From the NCBI GenBank assembly GCA_964057225.1, contig OZ059900.1:22335638-22399637 (forward strand): a stretch of 64,000 nt of DNA, read 5' to 3'. The stretch's first letter is position 1. Each line of letters opens with the position of its first letter. A program made the translations under genes and the position numbers. This DNA is from Auanema rhodensis. Lineage: Eukaryota > Nematoda > Chromadorea > Rhabditida > Rhabditidae. Below the pieces are notes generated by a model. The model ran no database searches. It was not told the DNA's origin and was given only the letters and a program-made list of their open reading frames with translations. Below are positions 49,883 to 62,876 of the stretch, piece by piece.

Positions 49883-52276
49883 TACGATTTCATGTGTTCA
49901 AACTCATGCAATGTCAATGAAACCTAGCTCATAATTGTTCCTACAACGTCTAGTTCCACTTTCACGACAAAAAAACAGGGGTTAGAAAATTAAGGAAATT
50001 AGCATATTCTGAGGGCACGCCTCTTATGGCTAATATTGATTAAATCGATTTTTGTTCATATGAGTAGTCAAATGCAACGAATTTCAGCGTGTTACATACT
50101 AAAATGAAGCATTTTACATGCTGAACACTAGAAAAATACAAAAACACAGTATTTCCCATGAGAAATATTTTATTATGCTGGAAAACCAGTTTTTGGAAAT
50201 TTCGCTGTAAACAAGGTTTTGACTTACGATTTCATGTGTTCAAACTCATGCAATGTCAATGAAACCTAGCTCAAAATTGTTCGTACAACGTCTTGTTCCA
50301 CTTTCACGACAAAAAAACAGGGGTTAGAAAATTAAGGAAATTAGCATATTCTGAGGGCACGCCCCTTATGGCTAATATTGATTAAATCGATTTTTGTTCA
50401 TATGAGTCGTGAAATGCAACGAATTTCAGCGTGTTACATACTAAAATGAAGCATTTTACATGCTGAACACTAGAAAAATACAAAAACACAGTATTTCCCA
50501 TGAGAAATATTTTATTATGCTGGAAAACCAGTTTTTGGAAATTTCGCTGTAAACAAGGTTTTGACTTACGATTTCATGTGTTCAAACTCATGCAATGTCA
50601 ATGAAACCTAGCTCAAAATTGTTCGTACAACGTCTAGTTCCACTTTCACGACAAAAAAACAGGGGTTAGAAAATTAAGGAAATTAGCATATTCTGAGGGC
50701 ACGCCTCTTATGGCTAATATTGATTAAATCGATTTTTGTTCATATGAGTAGTCAAATGCAACGAATTTCAGCGTGTTACATACTAAAATGAAGCATTTTA
50801 CATGCTGAACACTAGAAAAATACAAAAACACAGTATTTCCCATGAGAAATATTTTATTATGCTGGAAAACCAGTTTTTGGAAATTTCGCTGTAAACAAGG
50901 TTTTGACTTACGATTTCATGTGTTCAAACTCATGCAATGTCAATGAAACCTAGCTCAAAATTGTTCGTACAACGTCTTGTTCCACTTTCACGACAAAAAA
51001 ACAGGGGTTAGAAAATTAAGGAAATTAGCATATTCTGAGGGCACGCCCCTTATGGCTAATATTGATTAAATCGATTTTTGTTCATATGAGTCGTGAAATG
51101 CAACGAATTTCAGCGTGTTACATACTAAAATGAAGCATTTTACATGCTGAACACTAGAAAAATACAAAAACACAGTATTTCCCATGAGAAATATTTTATT
51201 ATGCTGGAAAACCAGTTTTTGGAAATTTCGCTGTAAACAAGGTTTTGACTTACGATTTCATGTGTTCAAACTCATGCAATGTCAATGAAACCTAGCTCAA
51301 AATTGTTCGTACAACGTCTAGTTCCACTTTCACGACAAAAAAACAGGGGTTAGAAAATTAAGGAAGTTAGCATATTCTGAGGGCACGCCTCTTATGGCTA
51401 ATATTGATTAAATCGATTTTTGTTCATATGAGTCGTCAAATGCAACGAATTTCAGCGTGTTACATACTAAAATGAAGCATTTTACATGCTGAACACTAGA
51501 AAAATACAAAAACACAGTATTTCCCATGAGAAATATTTTATTATGCTGGAAAACCAGTTTTTGGAAATTTCGCTGTAAACAAGGTTTTGACTTACGATTT
51601 CATGTGTTCAAACTCATGCAATGTCAATGAAACCTAGCTCAAAATTGTTCGTACAACGTCTAGTTCCACTTTCACGACAAAAAAACAGGGGTTTGAAAAT
51701 TAAGGAAATTAGCATATTCTGAGGGCACGCCCCTTATGGCTAATATTGATTAAATCGATTTTTGTTCATATGAGTCGTCAAATGCAACGAATTTCAGCGT
51801 GTTACACACTAAAATGAAGCATTTCACATGCTGAACACTAGAAAAATACAAAAACACAGTATTTCCCATGAGAAATATTTTATTATGCTGGAAAACCAGT
51901 TTTTGGAAATTTCGCTGTAAACAAGGTTTTGACTTACGATTTCATGTGTTCAAACTCATGCAATGTCAATGAAACCTAGCTCAAAATTGTTCCTACAACG
52001 TCTAGTTCCACTTTCACGACAAAAAAACGGGGGTTAGAAAATTAAGGAAATTAGCATATTCTGAGGGCACGCCCCTTATGGCTAATATTGATTAAATCGA
52101 TTTTTGTTCATATGAGTCGTCAAATGCAACGAATTTCAGCGTGTTACATACTAAAATGAAGCATTTTACATGCTGAACACTAGAAAAATACAAAAACACA
52201 GTATTTCTCATGAGAAATATTTTATTATGCTGGAAAACCAGTTTTTGGAAATTTCGCTGTAAACAAGGTTTTGACT
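49883..52276 (+). repeat. 7-monomer unit: 5-mer with the inserted dimer (2394 bp)
   Basis: m147-m153 start at 49883, 50225, 50567, 50909, 51251, 51593 and 51935. The order is T50/A184; T70/G187; recombinant T140/A184; T70/G187; G116/T140; T102/C215; CGGGGG/T274. m153 reads CTACAACG, not CTATAACG, so it is closer to m131 than to m137 and m146. Confidence 0.82.
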
Positions 52277-53644
52277 TACGATTTCATGTGTTCAAACTCA
52301 TGCAATGTCAATGAAACCTAGCTCAAAATTGTTTGTACAACGTCTAGTTCCACTTTCACGACAAAAAAACAGGGGTTAGAAAATTAAGGAAATTAGCATA
52401 TTCTGAGGGCACGCCCCTTATGGCTAATATTGATTAAATCGATTTTTGTTCATATGAGTCGTCAAATGCAACGAATTTCAGCGTGTTACATACTAAAATG
52501 AAGCATTTCACATGCTGAACACTAGAAAAATACAAAAACACAGTATTTCCCATGAGAAATATTTTATTATGCTGGAAAACCAGTTTTTGGAAATTTCGCT
52601 GTAAACAAGTTTTTGACTTACGATTTCATGTGTTCAAACTCATGCAATGTCAATGAAACCTAGCTCATAATTGTTCCTACAACGTCTAGTTCCACTTTCA
52701 CGACAAAAAAACAGGGGTTAGAAAATTAAGGAAATTAGCATATTCTGAGGGCACGCCTCTTATGGCTAATATTGATTAAATCGATTTTTGTTCATATGAG
52801 TAGTCAAATGCAACGAATTTCAGCGTGTTACATACTAAAATGAAGCATTTTACATGCTGAACACTAGAAAAATACAAAAACACAGTATTTCCCATGAGAA
52901 ATATTTTATTATGCTGGAAAACCAGTTTTTGGAAATTTCGCTGTAAACAAGGTTTTGACTTACGATTTCATGTGTTCAAACTCATGCAATGTCAATGAAA
53001 CCTAGCTCAAAATTGTTCGTACAACGTCTAGTTCCACTTTCACGACAAAAAAACAGGGGTTAGAAAATTAAGGAAATTAGCATATTCTGAGGGCACGCCC
53101 CTTATGGCTAATATTGATTAAATCGATTTTTGTTCATATGAGTCGTGAAATGCAACGAATTTCAGCGTGTTACATACTAAAATGAAGCATTTTACATGCT
53201 GAACACTAGAAAAATACAAAAACACAGTATTTCCCATGAGAAATACTTTATTATGCTGGAAAACCAGTTTTTGGAAATTTCGCTGTAAACAAGGTTTTGA
53301 CTTACGATTTCATGTGTTCAAACTCATGCAATGTCAATGAAACCTAGCTCAAAATTGTTCGTACAACGTCTAGTTCCACTTTCACGACAAAAAAACAGGG
53401 GTTAGAAAATTAAGGAAGTTAGCATATTCTGAGGGCACGCCTCTTATGGCTAATATTGATTAAATCGATTTTTGTTCATATGAGTCGTCAAATGCAACGA
53501 ATTTCAGCGTGTTACATACTAAAATGAAGCATTTTACATGCTGAACACTAGAAAAATACAAAAACACAGTATTTCCCATGAGAAATATTTTATTATGCTG
53601 GAAAACCAGTTTTTGGAAATTTCGCTGTAAACAAGGTTTTGACT
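52277..53644 (+). repeat. Monomers m154-m157, exit from the 5-mer family
   Basis: m154 (52277) has T58, C233 and T334 and m155 (52619) has T50, T140 and A184, as in m132-m133. m156 (52961) has A70, G187 and AAATACTTT, matching the monomer at 39624. m157 (53303) has G116 and T140. Confidence 0.78.
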
Positions 53645-55696
53645 TACGATTTCATGTGTTCAAACTCATGCAATGTCAATGAAACCTAGCTCAAAATTGT
53701 TCGTACAACGTCTAGTTCCACTTTCACGACAAAAAAACAGGGGTTTGAAAATTAAGGAAATTAGCATATTCTGAGGGCACGCCCCTTATGGCTAATATTG
53801 ATTAAATCGATTTTTGTTCATATGAGTAGTCAAATGCAACGAATTTCAGCGTGTTACATACTAAAATGAAGCATTTTACATGCTGAACACTAGAAAAATA
53901 CAAAAACACAGTATTTCCCATGAGAAATATTTTATTATGCTGGAAAACCAGTTTTTGGAAATTTCGCTGTAAACAAGGTTTTGACTTACGATTTCATGTG
54001 TTCAAACTCATGCAATGTCAATGAAACCTAGCTCAAAATTGTTCGTACAACGTCTAGTTCCACTTTCACGACAAAAAAACAGGGGTTAGAAAATTAAGGA
54101 AATTAGCATATTCTGAGGGCACGCCCCTTATGGCTAATATTGATTAAATCGATTTTTGTTCATATGAGTCGTGAAATGCAACGAATTTCAGCGTGTTACA
54201 TACTAAAATGAAGCATTTTACATGCTGAACACTAGAAAAATACAAAAACACAGTATTTCCCATGAGAAATATTTTATTATGCTGGAAAACCAGTTTTTGG
54301 AAATTTCGCTGTAAACAAGGTTTTGACTTACGATTTCATGTGTTCAAACTCATGCAATGTCAATGAAACCTAGCTCAAAATTGTTCGTACAACGTCTAGT
54401 TCCACTTTCACGACAAAAAAACAGGGGTTTGAAAATTAAGGAAATTAGCATATTCTGAGGGCACGCCCCTTATGGCTAATATTGATTAAATCGATTTTTG
54501 TTCATATGAGTAGTCAAATGCAACGAATTTCAGCGTGTTACATACTAAAATGAAGCATTTTACATGCTGAACACTAGAAAAATACAAAAACACAGTATTT
54601 CCCATGAGAAATATTTTATTATGCTGGAAAACCAGTTTTTGGAAATTTCGCTGTAAACAAGGTTTTGACTTACGATTTCATGTGTTCAAACTCATGCAAT
54701 GTCAATGAAACCTAGCTCAAAATTGTTCGTACAACGTCTAGTTCCACTTTCACGACAAAAAAACAGGGGTTAGAAAATTAAGGAAATTAGCATATTCTGA
54801 GGGCACGCCCCTTATGGCTAATATTGATTAAATCGATTTTTGTTCATATGAGTCGTGAAATGCAACGAATTTCAGCGTGTTACATACTAAAATGAAGCAT
54901 TTTACATGCTGAACACTAGAAAAATACAAAAACACAGTATTTCCCATGAGAAATATTTTATTATGCTGGAAAACCAGTTTTTGGAAATTTCGCTGTAAAC
55001 AAGGTTTTGACTTACGATTTCATGTGTTCAAACTCATGCAATGTCAATGAAACCTAGCTCAAAATTGTTCGTACAACGTCTAGTTCCACTTTCACGACAA
55101 AAAAACAGGGGTTTGAAAATTAAGGAAATTAGCATATTCTGAGGGCACGCCCCTTATGGCTAATATTGATTAAATCGATTTTTGTTCATATGAGTAGTCA
55201 AATGCAACGAATTTCAGCGTGTTACATACTAAAATGAAGCATTTTACATGCTGAACACTAGAAAAATACAAAAACACAGTATTTCCCATGAGAAATATTT
55301 TATTATGCTGGAAAACCAGTTTTTGGAAATTTCGCTGTAAACAAGGTTTTGACTTACGATTTCATGTGTTCAAACTCATGCAATGTCAATGAAACCTAGC
55401 TCAAAATTGTTCGTACAACGTCTAGTTCCACTTTCACGACAAAAAAACAGGGGTTAGAAAATTAAGGAAATTAGCATATTCTGAGGGCACGCCCCTTATG
55501 GCTAATATTGATTAAATCGATTTTTGTTCATATGAGTCGTGAAATGCAACGAATTTCAGCGTGTTACATACTAAAATGAAGCATTTTACATGCTGAACAC
55601 TAGAAAAATACAAAAACACAGTATTTCCCATGAGAAATATTTTATTATGCTGGAAAACCAGTTTTTGGAAATTTCGCTGTAAACAAGGTTTTGACT
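53645..55696 (+). repeat. Dimer HOR, three tandem copies (684 bp each)
   Basis: Copies lie at 53645-54328, 54329-55012 and 55013-55696. Each pairs a T102, A184 monomer with a G59, G187 monomer. The three copies look identical at all tracked sites. The T102/A184 monomer probably combines the front of a T102/C215 type with an A184 tail. Confidence 0.88.
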
Positions 55697-57064
55697 TACG
55701 ATTTCATGTGTTCAAACTCATGCAATGTCAATGAAACCTAGCTCAAAATTGTTCGTACAACGTCTAGTTCCACTTTCACGACAAAAAAACAGGGGTTAGA
55801 AAATTAAGGAAGTTAGCATATTCTGAGGGCACGCCTCTTATGGCTAATATTGATTAAATCGATTTTTGTTCATATGAGTCGTCAAATGCAACGAATTTCA
55901 GCGTGTTACATACTAAAATGAAGCATTTTACATGCTGAACACTAGAAAAATACAAAAACACAGTATTTCCCATGAGAAATATTTTATTATGCTGGAAAAC
56001 CAGTTTTTGGAAAGTTCGCTGTAAACAAGGTTTTGACTTACGATTTCATGTGTTCAAACTCATGCAATGTCAATGAAACCTAGCTCAAAATTGTTCCTAC
56101 AACGTCTAGTTCCACTTTCACGACAAAAAAACAGGGGTTAGAAAATTAAGGAAATTAGCATATTCTGAGGGCACGCCCCTTATGGCTAATATTGATTAAA
56201 TCGATTTTTGTTCATATGAGTCGTCAAATGCAACGAATTTCAGCGTGTTACATACTAAAATGAAGCATTTTACATGCTTAACACTAGAAAAATACAAAAA
56301 CACAGTATTTCCCATGAGAAATATTTTATTATGCTGGAAAACCAGTTTTTGGAAATTTCGCTGTAAACAAGGTTTTGACTTACGATTTCATGTGTTCAAA
56401 CTCATGCAATGTCAATGAAACCTAGCTCAAAATTGTTCCTACAACGTCTAGTTCCACTTTCACGACAAAAAAACAGGGGTTAGAAAATTAAGGAAATTAG
56501 CATATTCTGAGGGCACGCCCCTTATGGCTAATATTGATTAAATCGATTTTTGTTCATATGAGTCGTCAAATGCAACGAATTTCAGCGTGTTACATACTAA
56601 AATGAAGCATTTTACATGCTTAACACTAGAAAAATACAAAAACACAGTATTTCCCATGAGAAATATTTTATTATGCTGGAAAACCAGTTTTTGGAAATTT
56701 CGCTGTAAACAAGGTTTTGACTTACGATTTCATGTGTTCAAACTCATGCAATGTCAATGAAACCTAGCTCAAAATTGTTCGTACAACGTCTAGTTCCACT
56801 TTCACGACAAAAAAACAGGGGTTTGAAAATTAAGGAAATTAGCATATTCTGAGGGCACGCCCCTTATGGCTAATATTGATTAAATCGATTTTTGTTCATA
56901 TGAGTAGTCAAATGCAACGAATTTCAGCGTGTTACATACTAAAATGAAGCATTTTACATGCTGAACACTAGAAAAATACAAAAACACAGTATTTCCCATG
57001 AGAAATATTTTATTATGCTGGAAAACCAGTTTTTGGAAATTTCGCTGTAAACAAGGTTTTGACT
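55697..57064 (+). repeat. 4-monomer HOR, T241 type, copy 1 (1368 bp)
   Basis: m164-m167 start at 55697, 56039, 56381 and 56723. Markers are G116, T140, G318; T241 (TGCTTAAC); T241; T102, A184. T241 is first seen here and is frequent to the window end. Confidence 0.86.
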
Positions 57065-57748
57065 TACGATTTCATGTGTTCAAACTCATGCAATGTCAAT
57101 GAAACCTAGCTCAAAATTGTTCGTACAACGTCTAGTTCCACTTTCACGACAAAAAAACAGGGGTTAGAAAATTAAGGAAGTTAGCATATTCTGAGGGCAC
57201 GCCTCTTATGGCTAATATTGATTAAATCGATTTTTGTTCATATGAGTCGTCAAATGCAACGAATTTCAGCGTGTTACATACTAAAATGAAGCATTTTACA
57301 TGCTGAACACTAGAAAAATACAAAAACACAGTATTTCCCATGAGAAATATTTTATTATGCTGGAAAACCAGTTTTTGGAAATTTCGCTGTAAACAAGGTT
57401 TTGACTTACGATTTCATGTGTTCAAACTCATGCAATGTCAATGAAACCTAGCTCAAAATTGTTCGTACAACGTCTAGTTCCACTTTCACGACAAAAAAAC
57501 AGGGGTTAGAAAATTAAGGAAATTAGCATATTCTGAGGGCACGCCCCTTATGGCTAATATTGATTAAATCGATTTTTGTTCATATGAGTCGTGAAATGCA
57601 ACGAATTTCAGCGTGTTACATACTAAAATGAAGCATTTTACATGCTGAACACTAGAAAAATACAAAAACACAGTATTTCCCATGAGAAATATTTTATTAT
57701 GCTGGAAAACCAGTTTTTGGAAATTTCGCTGTAAACAAGGTTTTGACT
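57065..57748 (+). repeat. Inserted dimer m168-m169
   Basis: m168 (57065) has G116 and T140 with the normal base at 318, and m169 (57407) has G187. They resemble the m156-m157 types and separate two T241 4-mers. Confidence 0.75.
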
Positions 57749-59116
57749 TACGATTTCATGTGTTCAAACTCATGCAATGTCAATGAAACCTAGCTCAAAA
57801 TTGTTCGTACAACGTCTAGTTCCACTTTCACGACAAAAAAACAGGGGTTAGAAAATTAAGGAAGTTAGCATATTCTGAGGGCACGCCTCTTATGGCTAAT
57901 ATTGATTAAATCGATTTTTGTTCATATGAGTCGTCAAATGCAACGAATTTCAGCGTGTTACATACTAAAATGAAGCATTTTACATGCTGAACACTAGAAA
58001 AATACAAAAACACAGTATTTCCCATGAGAAATATTTTATTATGCTGGAAAACCAGTTTTTGGAAAGTTCGCTGTAAACAAGGTTTTGACTTACGATTTCA
58101 TGTGTTCAAACTCATGCAATGTCAATGAAACCTAGCTCAAAATTGTTCCTACAACGTCTAGTTCCACTTTCACGACAAAAAAACAGGGGTTAGAAAATTA
58201 AGGAAATTAGCATATTCTGAGGGCACGCCCCTTATGGCTAATATTGATTAAATCGATTTTTGTTCATATGAGTCGTCAAATGCAACGAATTTCAGCGTGT
58301 TACATACTAAAATGAAGCATTTTACATGCTTAACACTAGAAAAATACAAAAACACAGTATTTCCCATGAGAAATATTTTATTATGCTGGAAAACCAGTTT
58401 TTGGAAATTTCGCTGTAAACAAGGTTTTGACTTACGATTTCATGTGTTCAAACTCATGCAATGTCAATGAAACCTAGCTCAAAATTGTTCCTACAACGTC
58501 TAGTTCCACTTTCACGACAAAAAAACAGGGGTTAGAAAATTAAGGAAATTAGCATATTCTGAGGGCACGCCCCTTATGGCTAATATTGATTAAATCGATT
58601 TTTGTTCATATGAGTCGTCAAATGCAACGAATTTCAGCGTGTTACATACTAAAATGAAGCATTTTACATGCTTAACACTAGAAAAATACAAAAACACAGT
58701 ATTTCCCATGAGAAATATTTTATTATGCTGGAAAACCAGTTTTTGGAAATTTCGCTGTAAACAAGGTTTTGACTTACGATTTCATGTGTTCAAACTCATG
58801 CAATGTCAATGAAACCTAGCTCAAAATTGTTCGTACAACGTCTAGTTCCACTTTCACGACAAAAAAACAGGGGTTTGAAAATTAAGGAAATTAGCATATT
58901 CTGAGGGCACGCCCCTTATGGCTAATATTGATTAAATCGATTTTTGTTCATATGAGTAGTCAAATGCAACGAATTTCAGCGTGTTACATACTAAAATGAA
59001 GCATTTTACATGCTGAACACTAGAAAAATACAAAAACACAGTATTTCCCATGAGAAATATTTTATTATGCTGGAAAACCAGTTTTTGGAAATTTCGCTGT
59101 AAACAAGGTTTTGACT
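57749..59116 (+). repeat. 4-monomer HOR, T241 type, copy 2 (1368 bp)
   Basis: m170-m173 start at 57749, 58091, 58433 and 58775 and repeat the four types of 55697-57064. Confidence 0.87.
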
Positions 59117-60484
59117 TACGATTTCATGTGTTCAAACTCATGCAATGTCAATGAAACCTAGCTCAAAATTGTTCGTACAACGTCTAGTTCCACTTTCACG
59201 ACAAAAAAACAGGGGTTAGAAAATTAAGGAAGTTAGCATATTCTGAGGGCACGCCTCTTATGGCTAATATTGATTAAATCGATTTTTGTTCATATGAGTC
59301 GTCAAATGCAACGAATTTCAGCGTGTTACATACTAAAATGAAGCATTTTACATGCTGAACACTAGAAAAATACAAAAACACAGTATTTCCCATGAGAAAT
59401 ATTTTATTATGCTGGAAAACCAGTTTTTGGAAAGTTCGCTGTAAACAAGGTTTTGACTTACGATTTCATGTGTTCAAACTCATGCAATGTCAATGAAACC
59501 TAGCTCAAAATTGTTCCTACAACGTCTAGTTCCACTTTCACGACAAAAAAACAGGGGTTAGAAAATTAAGGAAATTAGCATATTCTGAGGGCACGCCCCT
59601 TATGGCTAATATTGATTAAATCGATTTTTGTTCATATGAGTCGTCAAATGCAACGAATTTCAGCGTGTTACATACTAAAATGAAGCATTTTACATGCTTA
59701 ACACTAGAAAAATACAAAAACACAGTATTTCCCATGAGAAATATTTTATTATGCTGGAAAACCAGTTTTTGGAAATTTCGCTGTAAACAAGGTTTTGACT
59801 TACGATTTCATGTGTTCAAACTCATGCAATGTCAATGAAACCTAGCTCAAAATTGTTCCTACAACGTCTAGTTCCACTTTCACGACAAAAAAACAGGGGT
59901 TAGAAAATTAAGGAAATTAGCATATTCTGAGGGCACGCCCCTTATGGCTAATATTGATTAAATCGATTTTTGTTCATATGAGTCGTCAAATGCAACGAAT
60001 TTCAGCGTGTTACATACTAAAATGAAGCATTTTACATGCTTAACACTAGAAAAATACAAAAACACAGTATTTCCCATGAGAAATATTTTATTATGCTGGA
60101 AAACCAGTTTTTGGAAATTTCGCTGTAAACAAGGTTTTGACTTACGATTTCATGTGTTCAAACTCATGCAATGTCAATGAAACCTAGCTCAAAATTGTTC
60201 GTACAACGTCTAGTTCCACTTTCACGACAAAAAAACAGGGGTTTGAAAATTAAGGAAATTAGCATATTCTGAGGGCACGCCCCTTATGGCTAATATTGAT
60301 TAAATCGATTTTTGTTCATATGAGTAGTCAAATGCAACGAATTTCAGCGTGTTACATACTAAAATGAAGCATTTTACATGCTGAACACTAGAAAAATACA
60401 AAAACACAGTATTTCCCATGAGAAATATTTTATTATGCTGGAAAACCAGTTTTTGGAAATTTCGCTGTAAACAAGGTTTTGACT
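59117..60484 (+). repeat. 4-monomer HOR, T241 type, copy 3 (1368 bp)
   Basis: m174-m177 start at 59117, 59459, 59801 and 60143 and repeat copy 2 directly in tandem with no tracked difference. Confidence 0.87.
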
Positions 60485-61509
60485 TACGATTTCATGTGTT
60501 CAAACTCATGCAATGTCAATGAAACCTAGCTCAAAATTGTTCGTACAACGTCTAGTTCCACTTTCACGACAAAAAAACAGGGGTTAGAAAATTAAGGAAA
60601 TTAGCATATTCTGAGGGCACGCCCCTTATGGCTAATATTGATTAAATCGATTTTTGTTCATATGAGTCGTGAAATGCAACGAATTTCAGCGTGTTACATA
60701 CTAAAATGAAGCATTTTACATGCTGAACACTAGAAAAATACAAAAACACAGTATTTCCCATGAGAAATATTTTATTATGCTGGAAAACCAGTTTTTGGAA
60801 ATTTCGCTGTAAACAAGGTTTTGACTTACGATTTCATGTGTTCAAACTCATGCAATGTCAATGAAACCTAGCTCAAAATTGTTCGTACAACGTCTAGTTC
60901 CACTTTCACGACAAAAAACAGGGGTTAGAAAATTAAGGAAGTTAGCATATTCTGAGGGCACGCCTCTTATGGCTAATATTGATTAAATCGATTTTTGTTC
61001 ATATGAGTCGTCAAATGCAACGAATTTCAGCGTGTTACATACTAAAATGAAGCATTTCACATGCTGAACACTAGAAAAATACAAAAACACAGTATTTCCC
61101 ATGAGAAATATTTTATTATGCTGGAAAACCAGTTTTTGGAAAGTTCGCTGTAAACAAGGTTTTGACTTACGATTTCATGTGTTCAAACTCATGCAATGTC
61201 AATGAAACCTAGCTCAAAATTGTTCCTACAACGTCTAGTTCCACTTTCACGACAAAAAAACAGGGGTTAGAAAATTAAGGAAATTAGCATATTCTGAGGG
61301 CACGCCCCTTATGGCTAATATTGATTAAATCGATTTTTGTTCATATGAGTCGTCAAATGCAACGAATTTCAGCGTGTTACATACTAAAATGAAGCATTTT
61401 ACATGCTTAACACTAGAAAAATACAAAAACACAGTATTTCCCATGAGAAATATTTTATTATGCTGGAAAACCAGTTTTTGGAAATTTCGCTGTAAACAAG
61501 GTTTTGACT
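60485..61509 (+). repeat. Monomers m178-m180, transition
   Basis: m178 (60485) is the G187 type. m179 (60827, 341 bp) adds a six-A tract and C233 to the G116, T140, G318 type, and this combined form is also the fourth monomer of the next unit. m180 (61168) is T241. Confidence 0.78.
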
Positions 61510-62876
61510 TACGATTTCATGTGTTCAAACTCATGCAATGTCAATGAAACCTAGCTCAAAATTGTTCCTACAACGTCTAGTTCCACTTTCACGACAAAAA
61601 AACAGGGGTTAGAAAATTAAGGAAATTAGCATATTCTGAGGGCACGCCCCTTATGGCTAATATTGATTAAATCGATTTTTGTTCATATGAGTCGTCAAAT
61701 GCAACGAATTTCAGCGTGTTACATACTAAAATGAAGCATTTTACATGCTTAACACTAGAAAAATACAAAAACACAGTATTTCCCATGAGAAATATTTTAT
61801 TATGCTGGAAAACCAGTTTTTGGAAATTTCGCTGTAAACAAGGTTTCGACTTACGATTTCATGTGTTCAAACTCATGCAATGTCAATGAAACCTAGCTCA
61901 AAATTGTTTCTACAACATCTAGTTCCACTTTCACGACAAAAAAACAGGGGTTAGAAAATTAAGGAAATTAGCATATTCTGAGGGCACGCCCTTTATGGCT
62001 AATATTGATTAAATCGATTTTTGTTCATATGAGTCGTCAAATGCAACGAATTTCAGCGTGTTACATACTAAAATGAAGCAGTTTACATGCTGAACACTAT
62101 AAAAATACAAAAACACAGTATTTCCCATGAGAAATATTTTATTATGCTGGAAAACCAGTTTTTGGAAATTTCGCTGTAAACAAGGTTTCGACTTACGATT
62201 TCATGTGTTCAAACTCATGCAATGTCAATGAAACCTAGCTCAAAATTGTTTCTACAACGTCTAGTTCCACTTTCACGACAAAAAAACAGGGGTTAGAAAA
62301 TTAAGGAAATTAGCATATTCTGAGGGCACGCCCCTTATGGCTAATATTGATTAAATCGATTTTTGTTCATATGAGTCGTCAAATGCAACGAATTTCAGCG
62401 TGTTACATACTAAAATGAAGCATTTTACATGCTTAACACTAGAAAAATACAAAAACACAGTATTTCCCATGAGAAATATTTTATTATGCTGGAAAACCAG
62501 TTTTTGGAAATTTCGCTGTAAACAAGGTTTTGACTTACGATTTCATGTGTTCAAACTCATGCAATGTCAATGAAACCTAGCTCAAAATTGTTCGTACAAC
62601 GTCTAGTTTCACTTTCACGACAAAAAACAGGGGTTAGAAAATTAAGGAAGTTAGCATATTCTGAGGGCACGCCTCTTATGGCTAATATTGATTAAATCGA
62701 TTTTTGTTCATATGAGTCGTCAAATGCAACGAATTTCAGCGTGTTACATACTAAAATGAAGCATTTCACATGCTGAACACTAGAAAAATACAAAAACACA
62801 GTATTTCCCATGAGAAATATTTTATTATGCTGGAAAACCAGTTTTTGGAAAGTTCGCTGTAAACAAGGTTTTGACT
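61510..62876 (+). repeat. 4-monomer HOR, C338 type, copy 1 (1367 bp)
   Basis: m181-m184 start at 61510, 61852, 62194 and 62536. Markers are T241 with C338 (GGTTTCGAC); GTTTCTAC, CAACATCT, T141, G230, T249 and C338; GTTTCTAC with T241; six A, G116, T140, C233, G318. The m182 combination is new to this end of the window. Confidence 0.86.
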
